A stretch of 64,000 nt of DNA, taken from assembly GCF_036181745.1 (NCBI RefSeq), contig NZ_CP108080.1:2108001-2172000 (forward strand), read 5' to 3'. Made by a program: the position numbers and the translations under genes. Each line of letters starts with the position of its first letter. Position 1 is the stretch's first letter. Below the pieces are notes generated by a model, which worked only from the letters and a program-made list of their open reading frames with translations, ran no database searches and was not told the DNA's origin. This document shows positions 34,064-42,079 of the stretch, piece by piece. The DNA comes from Streptomyces sp. NBC_00259 (GTDB lineage Bacteria; Actinomycetota; Actinomycetes; Streptomycetales; Streptomycetaceae).

Positions 34064-37000
34064 ATGAGCCGGCTTTCGAGACGTTCACTGCTGAGCACCG
34101 CGGGAGCGATCGGGGTGAGTACGGCTTTCGCCGCCCCCGCCTCCGGCGCCTCCACCGACAACAGTGACACCGGCAGCGGCAGCACCCGCGGCAGTGGCGC
34201 CGGCAGGGGCAGGGGCGACGGACACACCGCTACGGGCCCCGCCCGCGCCGCGCTGCGCCGCCTGCTGCTCCCCCACCACGCCGCACAGTTCCGGCTCTCG
34301 CACCTGCCCGAGGACGGCGGCGGGGAACGCTTCCGGGTCTTGGGCACCACGGGACGCATCGAGGTCGCCGGCACCGGCCCCGTGGCCCTGCTCACCGGCG
34401 TCCACTGGTACCTCAAGTACGGGTGCGGAGCCCATGTCTCCTGGGCCGGCACCCAGCTGGACCTCCCCCTCCTGCTCCCCGCACCCCGGCGCCCGATCGA
34501 ACGGGCGGCCACCGTCCCGCACCGGTTCGCGTTCAACGACACCCATGACGGCTACACGGCCCCGTACGCGGACTGGCCGCGCTGGGAGCGGCTGATCGAC
34601 GTCCTCGCCCTGCACGGCTGCAACGAGGTCCTGGTCACCCCCGGCCAGGAAGCCGTCTACCACCGGCTGCTCCAGGACTTCGGCTACTCCGACGCCGAGG
34701 CGCGCGGCTGGCTCCCCGCCCCGTCCCATCAGCCGTGGTGGCTCCTGCAGAACATGAGCGCGTACGGCGGCCCGATGAGCCCCGAGCTGGTCGCACGGCG
34801 CGCCGAGCTGGGCCGGCGGATCGCCGGCCGGCTGCGCGAGCTGGGCATGTCCCCCGTCATGCCCGGCTACTTCGGCACCGTCCCCGACGGTTTCACCGAC
34901 CGCAACCCCGGCGCCCGGACGGTTCCGCAGGGCACCTGGTCCGGTCTGAAGCGGCCCGACTGGCTCGATCCGCGCACGGAGGCCTTCGAGCGGGTCGCGG
35001 CCGCGTTCTACCGCCACCAGCACGATCTGTTCGGCGAGATCGGGCACTTCAAGATGGACCTGCTGCACGAGGGCGGCTCCGCCGGGGACGTGCCCGTGCC
35101 GGACGCCGCCCGTGCCGTGGAGCGGGCCCTGCGGACCGCCCGCCCCGGTGCGCTGTGGCTGATCCTGGGCTGGCAGGCCAATCCCCGCCGCGATCTGCTC
35201 GACGCCCTCGACAAGAGGCATCTGCTCGTCGTCGACGGACTGTCCGATCTCGACACCGTCGTGGACCGTGAGAAGGACTGGGGAGGTGCGCCGTACGCGT
35301 TCGGCACCATCCCGAACTTCGGCGGGCGGACGACGCTCGGCGCCAAGACGCACATCTGGACCGAGCGGTTCACGCGGTGGCGGGACAAGCCGGGCTCCGC
35401 GCTGGCCGGGACCGCCTACATGCCCGAGGCCGCCGAGCGCGATCCGGCGGCGCTGGAGCTGTTCTCCGAACTGGCGTGGCACGAGGAGCCGATCGACCGC
35501 GAGGAGTGGTTCGCCGGGTACGCCGATCTGCGCTACGGCGGCCTGGACGAGGCGGCCCGGGCAGCGTTCGCCGCGCTGCGGGACTCCGTCTACCGGATCA
35601 GCAGCCGGGACGGCCGCCCGCACGACTCCATCTTCGCCGCCCGGCCGTCGCTGACGGCCGCGTCCGGTACGTACTACGCCACCCACACGCCCGCCTACCA
35701 CCCCGGCGTCCTCGACCAGGCCTTCGCGGCGCTGCTGGACGTACGGGAGGAGCTGCGGGGATCCGACGCGTACCGCTACGACCTCACCGATCTGGGCCGG
35801 CAGGCGCTCGCCAACCGCTCCTGGCAGCTGCTGCCGCACCTGGAGGCCGCCCACGGGCGCGGCGACCAGGTGGCCTTCCGGACCCTGTCGCGGCTGTGGC
35901 TGAAGGTGATGCGGCTGAGCGAGGAGATGACCGGCTCGCATCGTGCGTTCCTGCTCGGGCCGTGGCTGGAGGACGCGAAGCGCATGGCCTCGTCGGAGGC
36001 CGAGCGGGTGCAGTTGGAGCGCACCGCCCGGGTTCTCCTCACCACGTGGGCGGACCGGGTCACGGCGGACGCCGGCCGGCTCGCGAACTATGCCAACCGG
36101 GACTGGCAGGGCCTGATCGGTGACGTCCATCTGCCGCAGTGGCAGGCGTTCCTGGACGAGCTGGAGGACGCGCTCGCGCAGGGCAGGCCGCCGAAGGCGT
36201 TCGACTGGTACGCGACCGAGGAGCCATGGACCCGGGAGCGGACCGCGTATCCGCTGCGGCCGGTACGCGATCCGTACCGTACGGCGCGCCGGGTGCACGA
36301 GGTGCTGTCCCGGGCTCCGTACCAGGGCAGCGTCACCGTCACGGCGACGCCCCCGGTGCTGGGGCCGGGCGGCACCGCCGGGGTCACGGCCGCCTTCCGC
36401 AACGTGAACGGGCTGCGGGGCACGGGGCCGGTGGACTTCGCGGTCACCGGGCTCGGCGAGCAGCCGCCGCGCTCCCTGCCGCCCGTGCCGGCGGCCGGTT
36501 CGGGGACGGTGGGCTGGACGGTGCAGGCCCCGCCGGGCCCGCTCACCTCCCCGCTCGAACCGATGCCGTACGAACTGCGCATCACCTACGGCCCGCAGGG
36601 CGAGACGCCCGTCACCGCGGTGCACCGGGGCAGCCTGTACGTGGCCGGTCCGCTCCCTGCCGGATGGCGGACGCATTCGAGCAACTCGGCCGTGTCCGGG
36701 CACCTGGACGGCCGCTTCGCGATCAACGGCAGCGGCGGTGACCTGTGGCGGACGACCGAGCAGTTCGGTGCGGTCCACCGGCAGGGCGTGCTGCGGGACG
36801 GCGTGCGCCTGACGCTGCGGGTGGACTCCCAGCCGGCGACGGGCGCCTGGGCGCGGGCGGGCATCGTCGTGCGCAACAGCCTGACGACGGCCGGCTCCCC
36901 GGGATTCCTCAATCTCGCGGTCACCCCGGCGAACGGGGTCGTGTTCTCGTACGACAGTGACGGCGACGGCACGGTGGACGCGTACCGGCGGGTGACGGGG

Positions 37001-37222
37001 GTGACGGCGCCGGTGCTGCTGCGGCTGGGCCGCGTGGACGGCCGGTTCACCGGCGAGTGCTCCACGGACGACGGCGCGACGTGGCGTCCCGTCGCGACGC
37101 TGACGGTGCCGGGCGCGGCGGCGGTGCAGGACGCGGGCCTGTTCATGACGGCGGCGCACAACGGGACCGGGGCCAGGGGCACGGTCGCCTTCAGCGGGTT
37201 GTCGGGCTGGCCGTCGGACTGA
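34064..37222 (+). CDS. Secreted GH89 alpha-N-acetylglucosaminidase
   Basis: This enzyme removes terminal alpha-GlcNAc, as NAGLU does on heparan sulfate or bacterial GH89 enzymes on mucin GlcNAc-alpha-1,4-Gal. It has 1,052 residues. A twin-Arg-like signal (SRLSRRSLLSTAGAIGVSTAFA) ends near AAPASGA. The NAGLU N-terminal domain (GTGPVALLTGVHWYLKYGCG) leads into the barrel: RFAFNDTHDGYTAPYADWPRWERLIDVLALHGCNEVL, WWLLQNMSAYGGPM, MPGYFGTVPDGF, and FKMDLLHEGGSAGDV with acidic residues near 350. After about 745 come a NEW3-like beta domain and a C-terminal ~200-residue concanavalin-like domain. CGGAGGAG precedes the ATG. With the GH20 and GH29 enzymes it gives the strain several host-type glycan hydrolases. 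Confidence 0.88.
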   Translation: MSRLSRRSLLSTAGAIGVSTAFAAPASGASTDNSDTGSGSTRGSGAGRGRGDGHTATGPARAALRRLLLPHHAAQFRLSHLPEDGGGERFRVLGTTGRIEVAGTGPVALLTGVHWYLKYGCGAHVSWAGTQLDLPLLLPAPRRPIERAATVPHRFAFNDTHDGYTAPYADWPRWERLIDVLALHGCNEVLVTPGQEAVYHRLLQDFGYSDAEARGWLPAPSHQPWWLLQNMSAYGGPMSPELVARRAELGRRIAGRLRELGMSPVMPGYFGTVPDGFTDRNPGARTVPQGTWSGLKRPDWLDPRTEAFERVAAAFYRHQHDLFGEIGHFKMDLLHEGGSAGDVPVPDAARAVERALRTARPGALWLILGWQANPRRDLLDALDKRHLLVVDGLSDLDTVVDREKDWGGAPYAFGTIPNFGGRTTLGAKTHIWTERFTRWRDKPGSALAGTAYMPEAAERDPAALELFSELAWHEEPIDREEWFAGYADLRYGGLDEAARAAFAALRDSVYRISSRDGRPHDSIFAARPSLTAASGTYYATHTPAYHPGVLDQAFAALLDVREELRGSDAYRYDLTDLGRQALANRSWQLLPHLEAAHGRGDQVAFRTLSRLWLKVMRLSEEMTGSHRAFLLGPWLEDAKRMASSEAERVQLERTARVLLTTWADRVTADAGRLANYANRDWQGLIGDVHLPQWQAFLDELEDALAQGRPPKAFDWYATEEPWTRERTAYPLRPVRDPYRTARRVHEVLSRAPYQGSVTVTATPPVLGPGGTAGVTAAFRNVNGLRGTGPVDFAVTGLGEQPPRSLPPVPAAGSGTVGWTVQAPPGPLTSPLEPMPYELRITYGPQGETPVTAVHRGSLYVAGPLPAGWRTHSSNSAVSGHLDGRFAINGSGGDLWRTTEQFGAVHRQGVLRDGVRLTLRVDSQPATGAWARAGIVVRNSLTTAGSPGFLNLAVTPANGVVFSYDSDGDGTVDAYRRVTGVTAPVLLRLGRVDGRFTGECSTDDGATWRPVATLTVPGAAAVQDAGLFMTAAHNGTGARGTVAFSGLSGWPSD

Positions 37223-37237
37223 CCGCGTCCGCTCACC

Positions 37238-37298
37238 GGTTCCGGTCAGGGCGGTTCCGGTCCTGCGGTACCGGTCAGGGCGGTACCGGTCCGGGCGG
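37238..37298. repeat. 15-bp tandem repeat after the GH89 gene
   Basis: Four units of the type GGTTCCGGTCAGGGC / GGTACCGGTCCGGGC begin 16 bases after the GH89 stop. The rest of the 328-bp gap to 37551 holds a weak 44-codon reading frame (37414-37548) and nothing else recognised. Confidence 0.8.
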
Positions 37299-37413
37299 AC
37301 CGTGGCGACCGGCACCGTGCCGGGTTCGCGCTGACGGTCGCCGGTGTGACGCCCGGGCACCCGGCGGCCGCGTTCGAGCAGCTGACGAGCAGCCGACGAG
37401 GCTCCACGGCTCG

Positions 37414-37548
37414 ATGGAACGCTGTGTACGGGAGGGTCTCGGCGTGCCGGACGAAGCGGTGGAACGGATGCGTGAACGCCTCACCGCGGCACGGTGGTAC
37501 GGCTTTCCCCGGCCTGGTGACTATCGCAGTATTCGCTCGTTCTGCTGA
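37414..37548 (+). CDS. Doubtful small ORF upstream of the sigma-like gene
   Basis: This is a 44-residue reading frame with a charged helical look (MERCVREGLGVPDEAVERM, then RPGDYRSIRSFC). Its stop lies 2 bases before the GTG of the next gene, which would allow coupling. Third positions are less G/C-biased than in neighbouring genes and no good ribosome site is present, so it may be non-coding leader. Confidence 0.25.
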   Translation: MERCVREGLGVPDEAVERMRERLTAARWYGFPRPGDYRSIRSFC

Positions 37549-37550
37549 AC

Positions 37551-39494
37551 GTGAGCACCCAGGATCTCGTACGCCCCGCCGTCGGTGTCGAGCAGGCCGA
37601 GGCCGCGCTCGTCGAGCACTATCCGCGTCTGGTGCGGATGGCGTATCTCGTCCTGCCGCCGTCGCTCGGCCGCAACCGGCGGGTGCTGACCGCCCACTCC
37701 GTCGTGCAGCGTTCGCTGCCGCGCGGACGGGCCGGCCGCGGCTCCGAGGGCTCGGCGGGGGTGCCCGTGCCGCGCGGGACGGCCGCTCCCGGATACGCGT
37801 ACATCCGCGGCCGGGTGCTGCGGCAGGCGCTGGAGGCGGGGCTTCCGCTCAGGCGGTGGGCCTGGCCGAAGCGCGGCCAGTTCCCGCCGCTGCTGCCCCA
37901 GGTGTGGGGCCTGCGGGTGTTCCCCCGCTCCGGCGGCGCCGATGAACTCGCCCTGGACCAGCGGCTGTCCGCGCTGTCCGGTCCGGCACGCGCCGCGTAC
38001 GTGCTGCGCGGTCTCGAACGGCTGCCGGACGCGGAGGTGCGGCACGTCCTGAGCGACGCCGGGGTCGGGGACCCGCACGCGCCGCTCGCCGAGGCCGACG
38101 GCGTCCGGACGCCGGGCGGCAGGAGCGCCGCCGCGCTGCTGGCCTCCCCCGAGTTCGACCCCTGCTCGCTCCAGGCCCGCCCCACCGATCTGATGCGCCG
38201 CCGCCAGCACGCGAAGGCGGCGCTCGCGGCGGTGGCGGCCGTGCTGGTCTGCGGCCTGCTGCTGGGACTGCCCGGCGAGGGCTGGGGGCGCGACGGCGCC
38301 GCGGCCCCGCTGTACGCGCGCAACCCGGCGGCCGAGGCGGCCCTGGACCCTGGCCAGTTGCGCCGCGTCGGCCCCCTGGCCTGGCAGAGCGCCACGCGCA
38401 CCGACTTCTCCGTCTGGCCGGCCCGCGGACGGCTGACGGGCGACCGCGCGCTGCTGGGCCGGGCGCTCGCCGTATGGGCGCGGCCGGGCGTCCGGGTGCA
38501 GGTGTCGGCGACGCCCGGCACCCCGCCCGGGCCGCCGATGGGCGCACCGCAGCTGCTGTTCGCCGGCGAGGTGGACCGCGCCCGGGTGGTGCTGTTCCAC
38601 GACGGGTTGCGGATCGTGCGGTACGCCGAGCCGACCGACGACACGACCGGCGGCCCGGCCCTCGACCTCGCCCGTGCCGACGCCGCGGACGCGGCCTCCT
38701 CCGGGGCCCTGCTCATCGGCCGTGGCCACGGCAACGTCCGCTATCTGACGGCTCCCTGGGTACGCGGGTCCGCCGTGCGTGATCTGCTCGACCCGTCGGG
38801 GGAGCCACGTCCGCTGCGGCGCGACGCGCACGGAGTGACCGGGCCGCTGGCGAGCGCGGTCCAGGCCAGGGACTGCCGGACCTGGGCCGCGCTGGAGCTG
38901 ACGGACGACGGCGCACAGCGGCTGGTGACCGATCTGGGTGAGCTGACCCCGGCCCGGCTGACCTGGGGTCCGCCCTCGGCCAACGCCGATGTGCCGGGTG
39001 AGGGGCGGTCGGCCCGTCGGTCGTGGGCGCGTACGGCCTGCCTGCTCCGCGCGATGCGTTCGCACGGGGTGCGGGAGGTCAACACCTGGGAGTACGCCCG
39101 GCAGACCCTGCCGGAGGGGGACGGCACCGCGGCCTGGCTGTGCACGCGGGCCGAGACCTGGCGGGGCACGGGCAGCCGTGTGCTCGCCCAGATCCAGACG
39201 CCGTCGCCCCGCCCGCCCGTCGAAGCGCCGGGCACGGTCGTGGCCCGCTCCGAGGCCTCGCCCGCCTGCGGACCACGTGATCCACGCGTGCTGACGGGTG
39301 TGCTGTGGCAGTCCCGGGCGCGGCAGTGGTACGTGCTGGCCGCGGGCAGCGAGGAGTTCGCCTCGCTGACCGCCAGCGGCGGGGTCACGGGCAGCACCCG
39401 GGGCAACCTCCTCTCCGTACCGGCGCGTAAGGGCGCACGGGCGGAGCTGAACGGACGTCTCGCGGACGGTACGCGGCTCGACTCGCTGCGCTGA
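37551..39494 (+). CDS. Membrane-anchored protein with sigma-70-like cytoplasmic domain
   Basis: This protein has 647 residues. Residues about 15-170 resemble a decayed ECF sigma factor: EAALVEHYPRLVRMAYLVLP matches region 2, and ALSGPARAAYVLRGLERLPDAEVRHVLSDAG matches region 4. The sequence between them is expanded. A single span follows (223-241, AALAAVAAVLVCGLLLGLPG), then about 400 residues outside, beginning ARNPAAEAALDPGQLRRVGPLAWQSATRTDF. The outer part has no family I recognise but contains paired Cys (CRTWAAL, ACLLRAM, WLCTRA). It may join sensing outside with DNA or RNA polymerase binding inside. The GTG start is reasonable, though no clear ribosome site is seen. Confidence 0.75.
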   Translation: MSTQDLVRPAVGVEQAEAALVEHYPRLVRMAYLVLPPSLGRNRRVLTAHSVVQRSLPRGRAGRGSEGSAGVPVPRGTAAPGYAYIRGRVLRQALEAGLPLRRWAWPKRGQFPPLLPQVWGLRVFPRSGGADELALDQRLSALSGPARAAYVLRGLERLPDAEVRHVLSDAGVGDPHAPLAEADGVRTPGGRSAAALLASPEFDPCSLQARPTDLMRRRQHAKAALAAVAAVLVCGLLLGLPGEGWGRDGAAAPLYARNPAAEAALDPGQLRRVGPLAWQSATRTDFSVWPARGRLTGDRALLGRALAVWARPGVRVQVSATPGTPPGPPMGAPQLLFAGEVDRARVVLFHDGLRIVRYAEPTDDTTGGPALDLARADAADAASSGALLIGRGHGNVRYLTAPWVRGSAVRDLLDPSGEPRPLRRDAHGVTGPLASAVQARDCRTWAALELTDDGAQRLVTDLGELTPARLTWGPPSANADVPGEGRSARRSWARTACLLRAMRSHGVREVNTWEYARQTLPEGDGTAAWLCTRAETWRGTGSRVLAQIQTPSPRPPVEAPGTVVARSEASPACGPRDPRVLTGVLWQSRARQWYVLAAGSEEFASLTASGGVTGSTRGNLLSVPARKGARAELNGRLADGTRLDSLR

Positions 39495-39557
39495 ACCGGG
39501 ATCGGCCCGTCCCGATCCCCTGCCGCACGGGCCCTGTTCCCACGGCGTACCACTCAG

Positions 39558-39563
39558 TACATT
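39558..39563 (+). promoter_or_regulatory. -10 box (TACATT) of the leaderless PF10118 gene
   Basis: TACATT ends 6 bases before the ATG at 39570, with no ribosome site in between. Confidence 0.5.
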
Positions 39564-39569
39564 GACGCC

Positions 39570-40598
39570 ATGTCTAATACGCGGCCGGTCAAGGTGGCGT
39601 CGGAACACACGGCGCTCACAGCCCGAAAGGTCTCCTTCGCCTGGGAGGAGACCCCGCTCCACTGGGTCCCCGGCGATCCGTTCGCCACCCACACGATCAA
39701 TGTGCTGCATCTGCTCCTCCCGGCCGGCGAACGCTGGTTCGTCCACGTCTACAAGCAGGTCCTGCCGCACATCCACGACGACCGGCTGCGCGAGGACGTC
39801 ATCGGCTTCATCGGCCAGGAGGCGGTCCACTCGCAGGCCCATGACGACGTACTGCCGCACCTCAGGGAACTGGGCCTCGACCCCACCCCCTACACCGCGC
39901 AGGTCGACTGGTTCTTCGAGAAGCTGCTCGGCGACCGGACCCTGCCGCCCGGAAAGCCGCGCGCATGGTGGCTGAAGGAACGGGTCGCGCTGATCGCCGC
40001 GATCGAGCACTACACGGCCTTCCTCGGCGACTGGGTGCTCAACGCCGGTGAACTGGACCGGCGCGGCGCCGACCCGATGATGCTGGATCTGCTGCGCTGG
40101 CACGGCGCGGAGGAGGTCGAGCACCGCTCGGTCGCCTTCGACCTGTTCATGCACGTCGACGGCAGCTACCGGCGCCGGGTGAGGACCTGGGCGGCGGCCT
40201 TCTCCGCGCTCGTCTTCCTCTGGCAGCGCGGCGCCCGCTTCTTCATGGAGAACGACCCCACGCTGCCCGACGGCAGGGCGAGCTTCCGGGACTTCTACCG
40301 CGCGGGAACCCGCGGCGTCCTCCCGTCCACACCGGACCTGCTGCGCTCCATCCCGCGCTATCTCAGCCGTGCCTACCACCCCAGCCAGGAGGGCAGCACC
40401 GCCCAGGCCGTCGCCTATCTGGCCTCGTCACCCGGCGCCAACGGCCTGCACGACAAGGCCATGAAGGACAAGGGCCTGGACGACAAGGGCCTGGACGACA
40501 AGCGCATGGACGACAAGCGCATGGACGACAAGCGCATGGACGGCAAGGGCGTGGACGACAACGGCCCGGACGGCCCGTGCCCGAAGGGAGGCCGCTGA
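39570..40598 (+). CDS. PF10118-type metal-dependent protein (putative diiron enzyme)
   Basis: This protein has 342 residues of the family called predicted metal-dependent hydrolase. It is mostly helical and shows ferritin-like metal motifs: FIGQEAVHSQAHDD, IAAIEHYTAFLGDW and WHGAEEVEHRSVAFDLF (Glu/His pairs spaced as in diiron proteins). The next gene, 1 base after the stop, encodes a 2Fe-2S flavin reductase, which fits an oxygenase better than a hydrolase. The last ~40 residues are a repeat of LDDKGLDDKRMDDKRM type. A leaderless start is likely. The substrate is unknown; a lipid or alkyl chain is possible. Confidence 0.8.
   Translation: MSNTRPVKVASEHTALTARKVSFAWEETPLHWVPGDPFATHTINVLHLLLPAGERWFVHVYKQVLPHIHDDRLREDVIGFIGQEAVHSQAHDDVLPHLRELGLDPTPYTAQVDWFFEKLLGDRTLPPGKPRAWWLKERVALIAAIEHYTAFLGDWVLNAGELDRRGADPMMLDLLRWHGAEEVEHRSVAFDLFMHVDGSYRRRVRTWAAAFSALVFLWQRGARFFMENDPTLPDGRASFRDFYRAGTRGVLPSTPDLLRSIPRYLSRAYHPSQEGSTAQAVAYLASSPGANGLHDKAMKDKGLDDKGLDDKRMDDKRMDDKRMDGKGVDDNGPDGPCPKGGR
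40454..40566. repeat. 15-bp in-frame repeat at the 3' end of the PF10118 gene
   Basis: There are about seven copies of GACAAGCGCATGGAC or GACAAGGGCCTGGAC, encoding a (D-K-R/G-M/L-D) tail that ends 32 bases before the stop codon. Confidence 0.88.
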
Positions 40599-40599
40599 C

Positions 40600-41634
40600 A
40601 TGCCCCGACTGCGTACCGTCGCCCTCGTCGCCGGAACCGCGCTGCTCGCCAGGCGTGCCCTGCGCCGGCGTATCGCGGCGTCCCCGCTGTGGCCGATGCC
40701 CGCGCTGGAGGAACCGGTCTCGGGCCGGGGCGGTCGCCGCGCCTCCTCCCACCGCGTGCTGGTCACCGAGCGCACCACGCCCGCCGAAGGCGTCGTCCAG
40801 CTCCGGCTGGAGGGTGCCCACCTGCCGCGCTGGGAGCCGGGCGCGCACATCGACCTCGTCCTGCCCTCCGGCCGCGTACGCCAGTACTCGCTCTGCGGCG
40901 ACCCGGAGGACTCCGGTACGTACACGATCGCGACCCGACTGGTCGAGGACGGCCACGGCGGTTCGCGCGAGGTGCACGAGCACCTGCACGACGGCACGGA
41001 GGTGGAGATCCGCGGTCCGCGCAACCGGTTCCCGCTGGCCGGGTCGGCCTCGTACCTCTTCCTCGCGGGCGGCATCGGCATCACCCCCGTCCTGCCCATG
41101 GTGCGGGCGCTGCACGCGGCGGGCGCCACGAACTGGCGGCTGCTGTACTGCGGGCGCGACCGGGCCACGATGCCGTACGTCGACGAGGCCGAGGAGCTGG
41201 GCGCAACGACCGTGTCCGGCCGGCCGGACCTGGGGTTCCTGGCCGGCCTTCCCGCGGAGACGGTGGTCTACTGCTGCGGCCCGCAAGGGCTGATGGACGC
41301 GGTCGCCGCCGCCCTGCCCGAGGGCCGGGAGCTTCGACTGGAGCGGTTCACGGCCGCGGCGGCAGCCCCCGGCGGTGCGTTCGAGCTCGAACTGCGCCGC
41401 TCCGGGCGGACGCTCACGGTCCCCGCCGGCCGCTCGGTGCTCGACGCCGTGCGCGACGAGCTGCCGGACGTCTCCTACTCCTGCCGGCAGGGCTTCTGCG
41501 GCACCTGCCAACAGCGGGTGCTGGAGGGCGGGATCGACCACCGGGACGAGCTGCTCACGGACGCGGAACGGTCCGACTCGATGCTGATCTGCGTCTCACG
41601 GTGCACGAGCGGGCGCCTCGTCCTGGACCTGTGA
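40600..41634 (+). CDS. Ferredoxin-NAD(P)H reductase of the PDR/VanB type
   Basis: This is an electron-transfer protein of 344 residues. An N-terminal basic/hydrophobic stretch is followed by the FMN/FAD-binding barrel (GAHIDLVLPSGRVRQYSLCGDP, the RxYSL motif), then the NAD(P) domain (YLFLAGGIGITPVLPMVRAL, and VYCCGPQGLMDAV). A C-terminal 2Fe-2S ferredoxin domain has Cys ligands in SYSCRQGFCGTCQQRVLEGG and ISVSRC-like CVSRC. Such proteins pass electrons from NAD(P)H to an oxygenase. Start and stop of the two genes are 1 base apart, so the PF10118 protein is the likely partner. Confidence 0.9.
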   Translation: MPRLRTVALVAGTALLARRALRRRIAASPLWPMPALEEPVSGRGGRRASSHRVLVTERTTPAEGVVQLRLEGAHLPRWEPGAHIDLVLPSGRVRQYSLCGDPEDSGTYTIATRLVEDGHGGSREVHEHLHDGTEVEIRGPRNRFPLAGSASYLFLAGGIGITPVLPMVRALHAAGATNWRLLYCGRDRATMPYVDEAEELGATTVSGRPDLGFLAGLPAETVVYCCGPQGLMDAVAAALPEGRELRLERFTAAAAAPGGAFELELRRSGRTLTVPAGRSVLDAVRDELPDVSYSCRQGFCGTCQQRVLEGGIDHRDELLTDAERSDSMLICVSRCTSGRLVLDL

Positions 41635-41645
41635 CCCCGGCCCGT

Positions 41646-41731
41646 GCGGCTCAAGAGGTCCGCGCGGCTCAGGGGTCCGCCGGGCCAAGGGGCCCTGCGG
41701 CTCAAGAGGTCCGCCCGGCTCAGGGCAGCAG
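41646..41731. repeat. 17-bp tandem repeat covering a stop codon
   Basis: There are five units of the type GCGGCTCAAGAGGTCC or GCGGCTCAGGGGTCC, with two near-exact copies 51 bp apart. The TCA at 41720-41722, in the last unit, is the stop of the small minus-strand membrane protein gene. The array starts 11 bases after the reductase stop. Confidence 0.82.
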
Positions 41732-42016
41732 CACCCAGTCCGCCGCCAGCGCAGCCACCAGGCCCGCGCCCAGCAGATACGTACCCAGCCGGGTGCGTCC
41801 GTGGCGGCTCAGCTCGATGACGACTCCGCACAGGATCATGGCCAGTCCGTACACCCCGACCACGAGGACGGACGTCCGACTGGCCAGCCGCACCACCAGG
41901 ACGACCGCGAGAGCCACGAGCAGTACGGACGCTGCCGTGATCCGCAGGAGCCGCGCCTGGCGCGGGGTCATGCCCTGTGGCACAGGGGCGGTGGTGTCCT
42001 GGTCAGAAGCGGTCAT
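41720..42016 (-). CDS. Small integral membrane protein
   Basis: This protein has 98 residues with three spans: LLRITAASVLLVALAVVLVV (about 22-42), SVLVVGVYGLAMILCGVVIEL (about 48-68), and LLGAGLVAALAADWVLLP at the very C-terminus. The first 20 residues are polar. No family is recognised. The ATG at 42016 is preceded by CCCGGGAT only, so translation strength is unclear. The gene is divergent from the TetR gene 63 bp away and could be its target. Tandem repeats cover its 3' end. Confidence 0.7.
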   Translation of the reverse strand: MTASDQDTTAPVPQGMTPRQARLLRITAASVLLVALAVVLVVRLASRTSVLVVGVYGLAMILCGVVIELSRHGRTRLGTYLLGAGLVAALAADWVLLP

Positions 42017-42067
42017 ATCCCGGGAGCGTACCCGGCACGAGGCGGACGCTGTTCGACGACCGGCCGT

Positions 42068-42073
42068 TACGCT
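42068..42073 (+). promoter_or_regulatory. -10 box (TACGCT) of the leaderless TetR gene
   Basis: TACGCT ends 6 bases before the ATG at 42080; it is the same hexamer found before the TetR gene at position 48. Confidence 0.55.
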
Positions 42074-42079
42074 GTTCGC

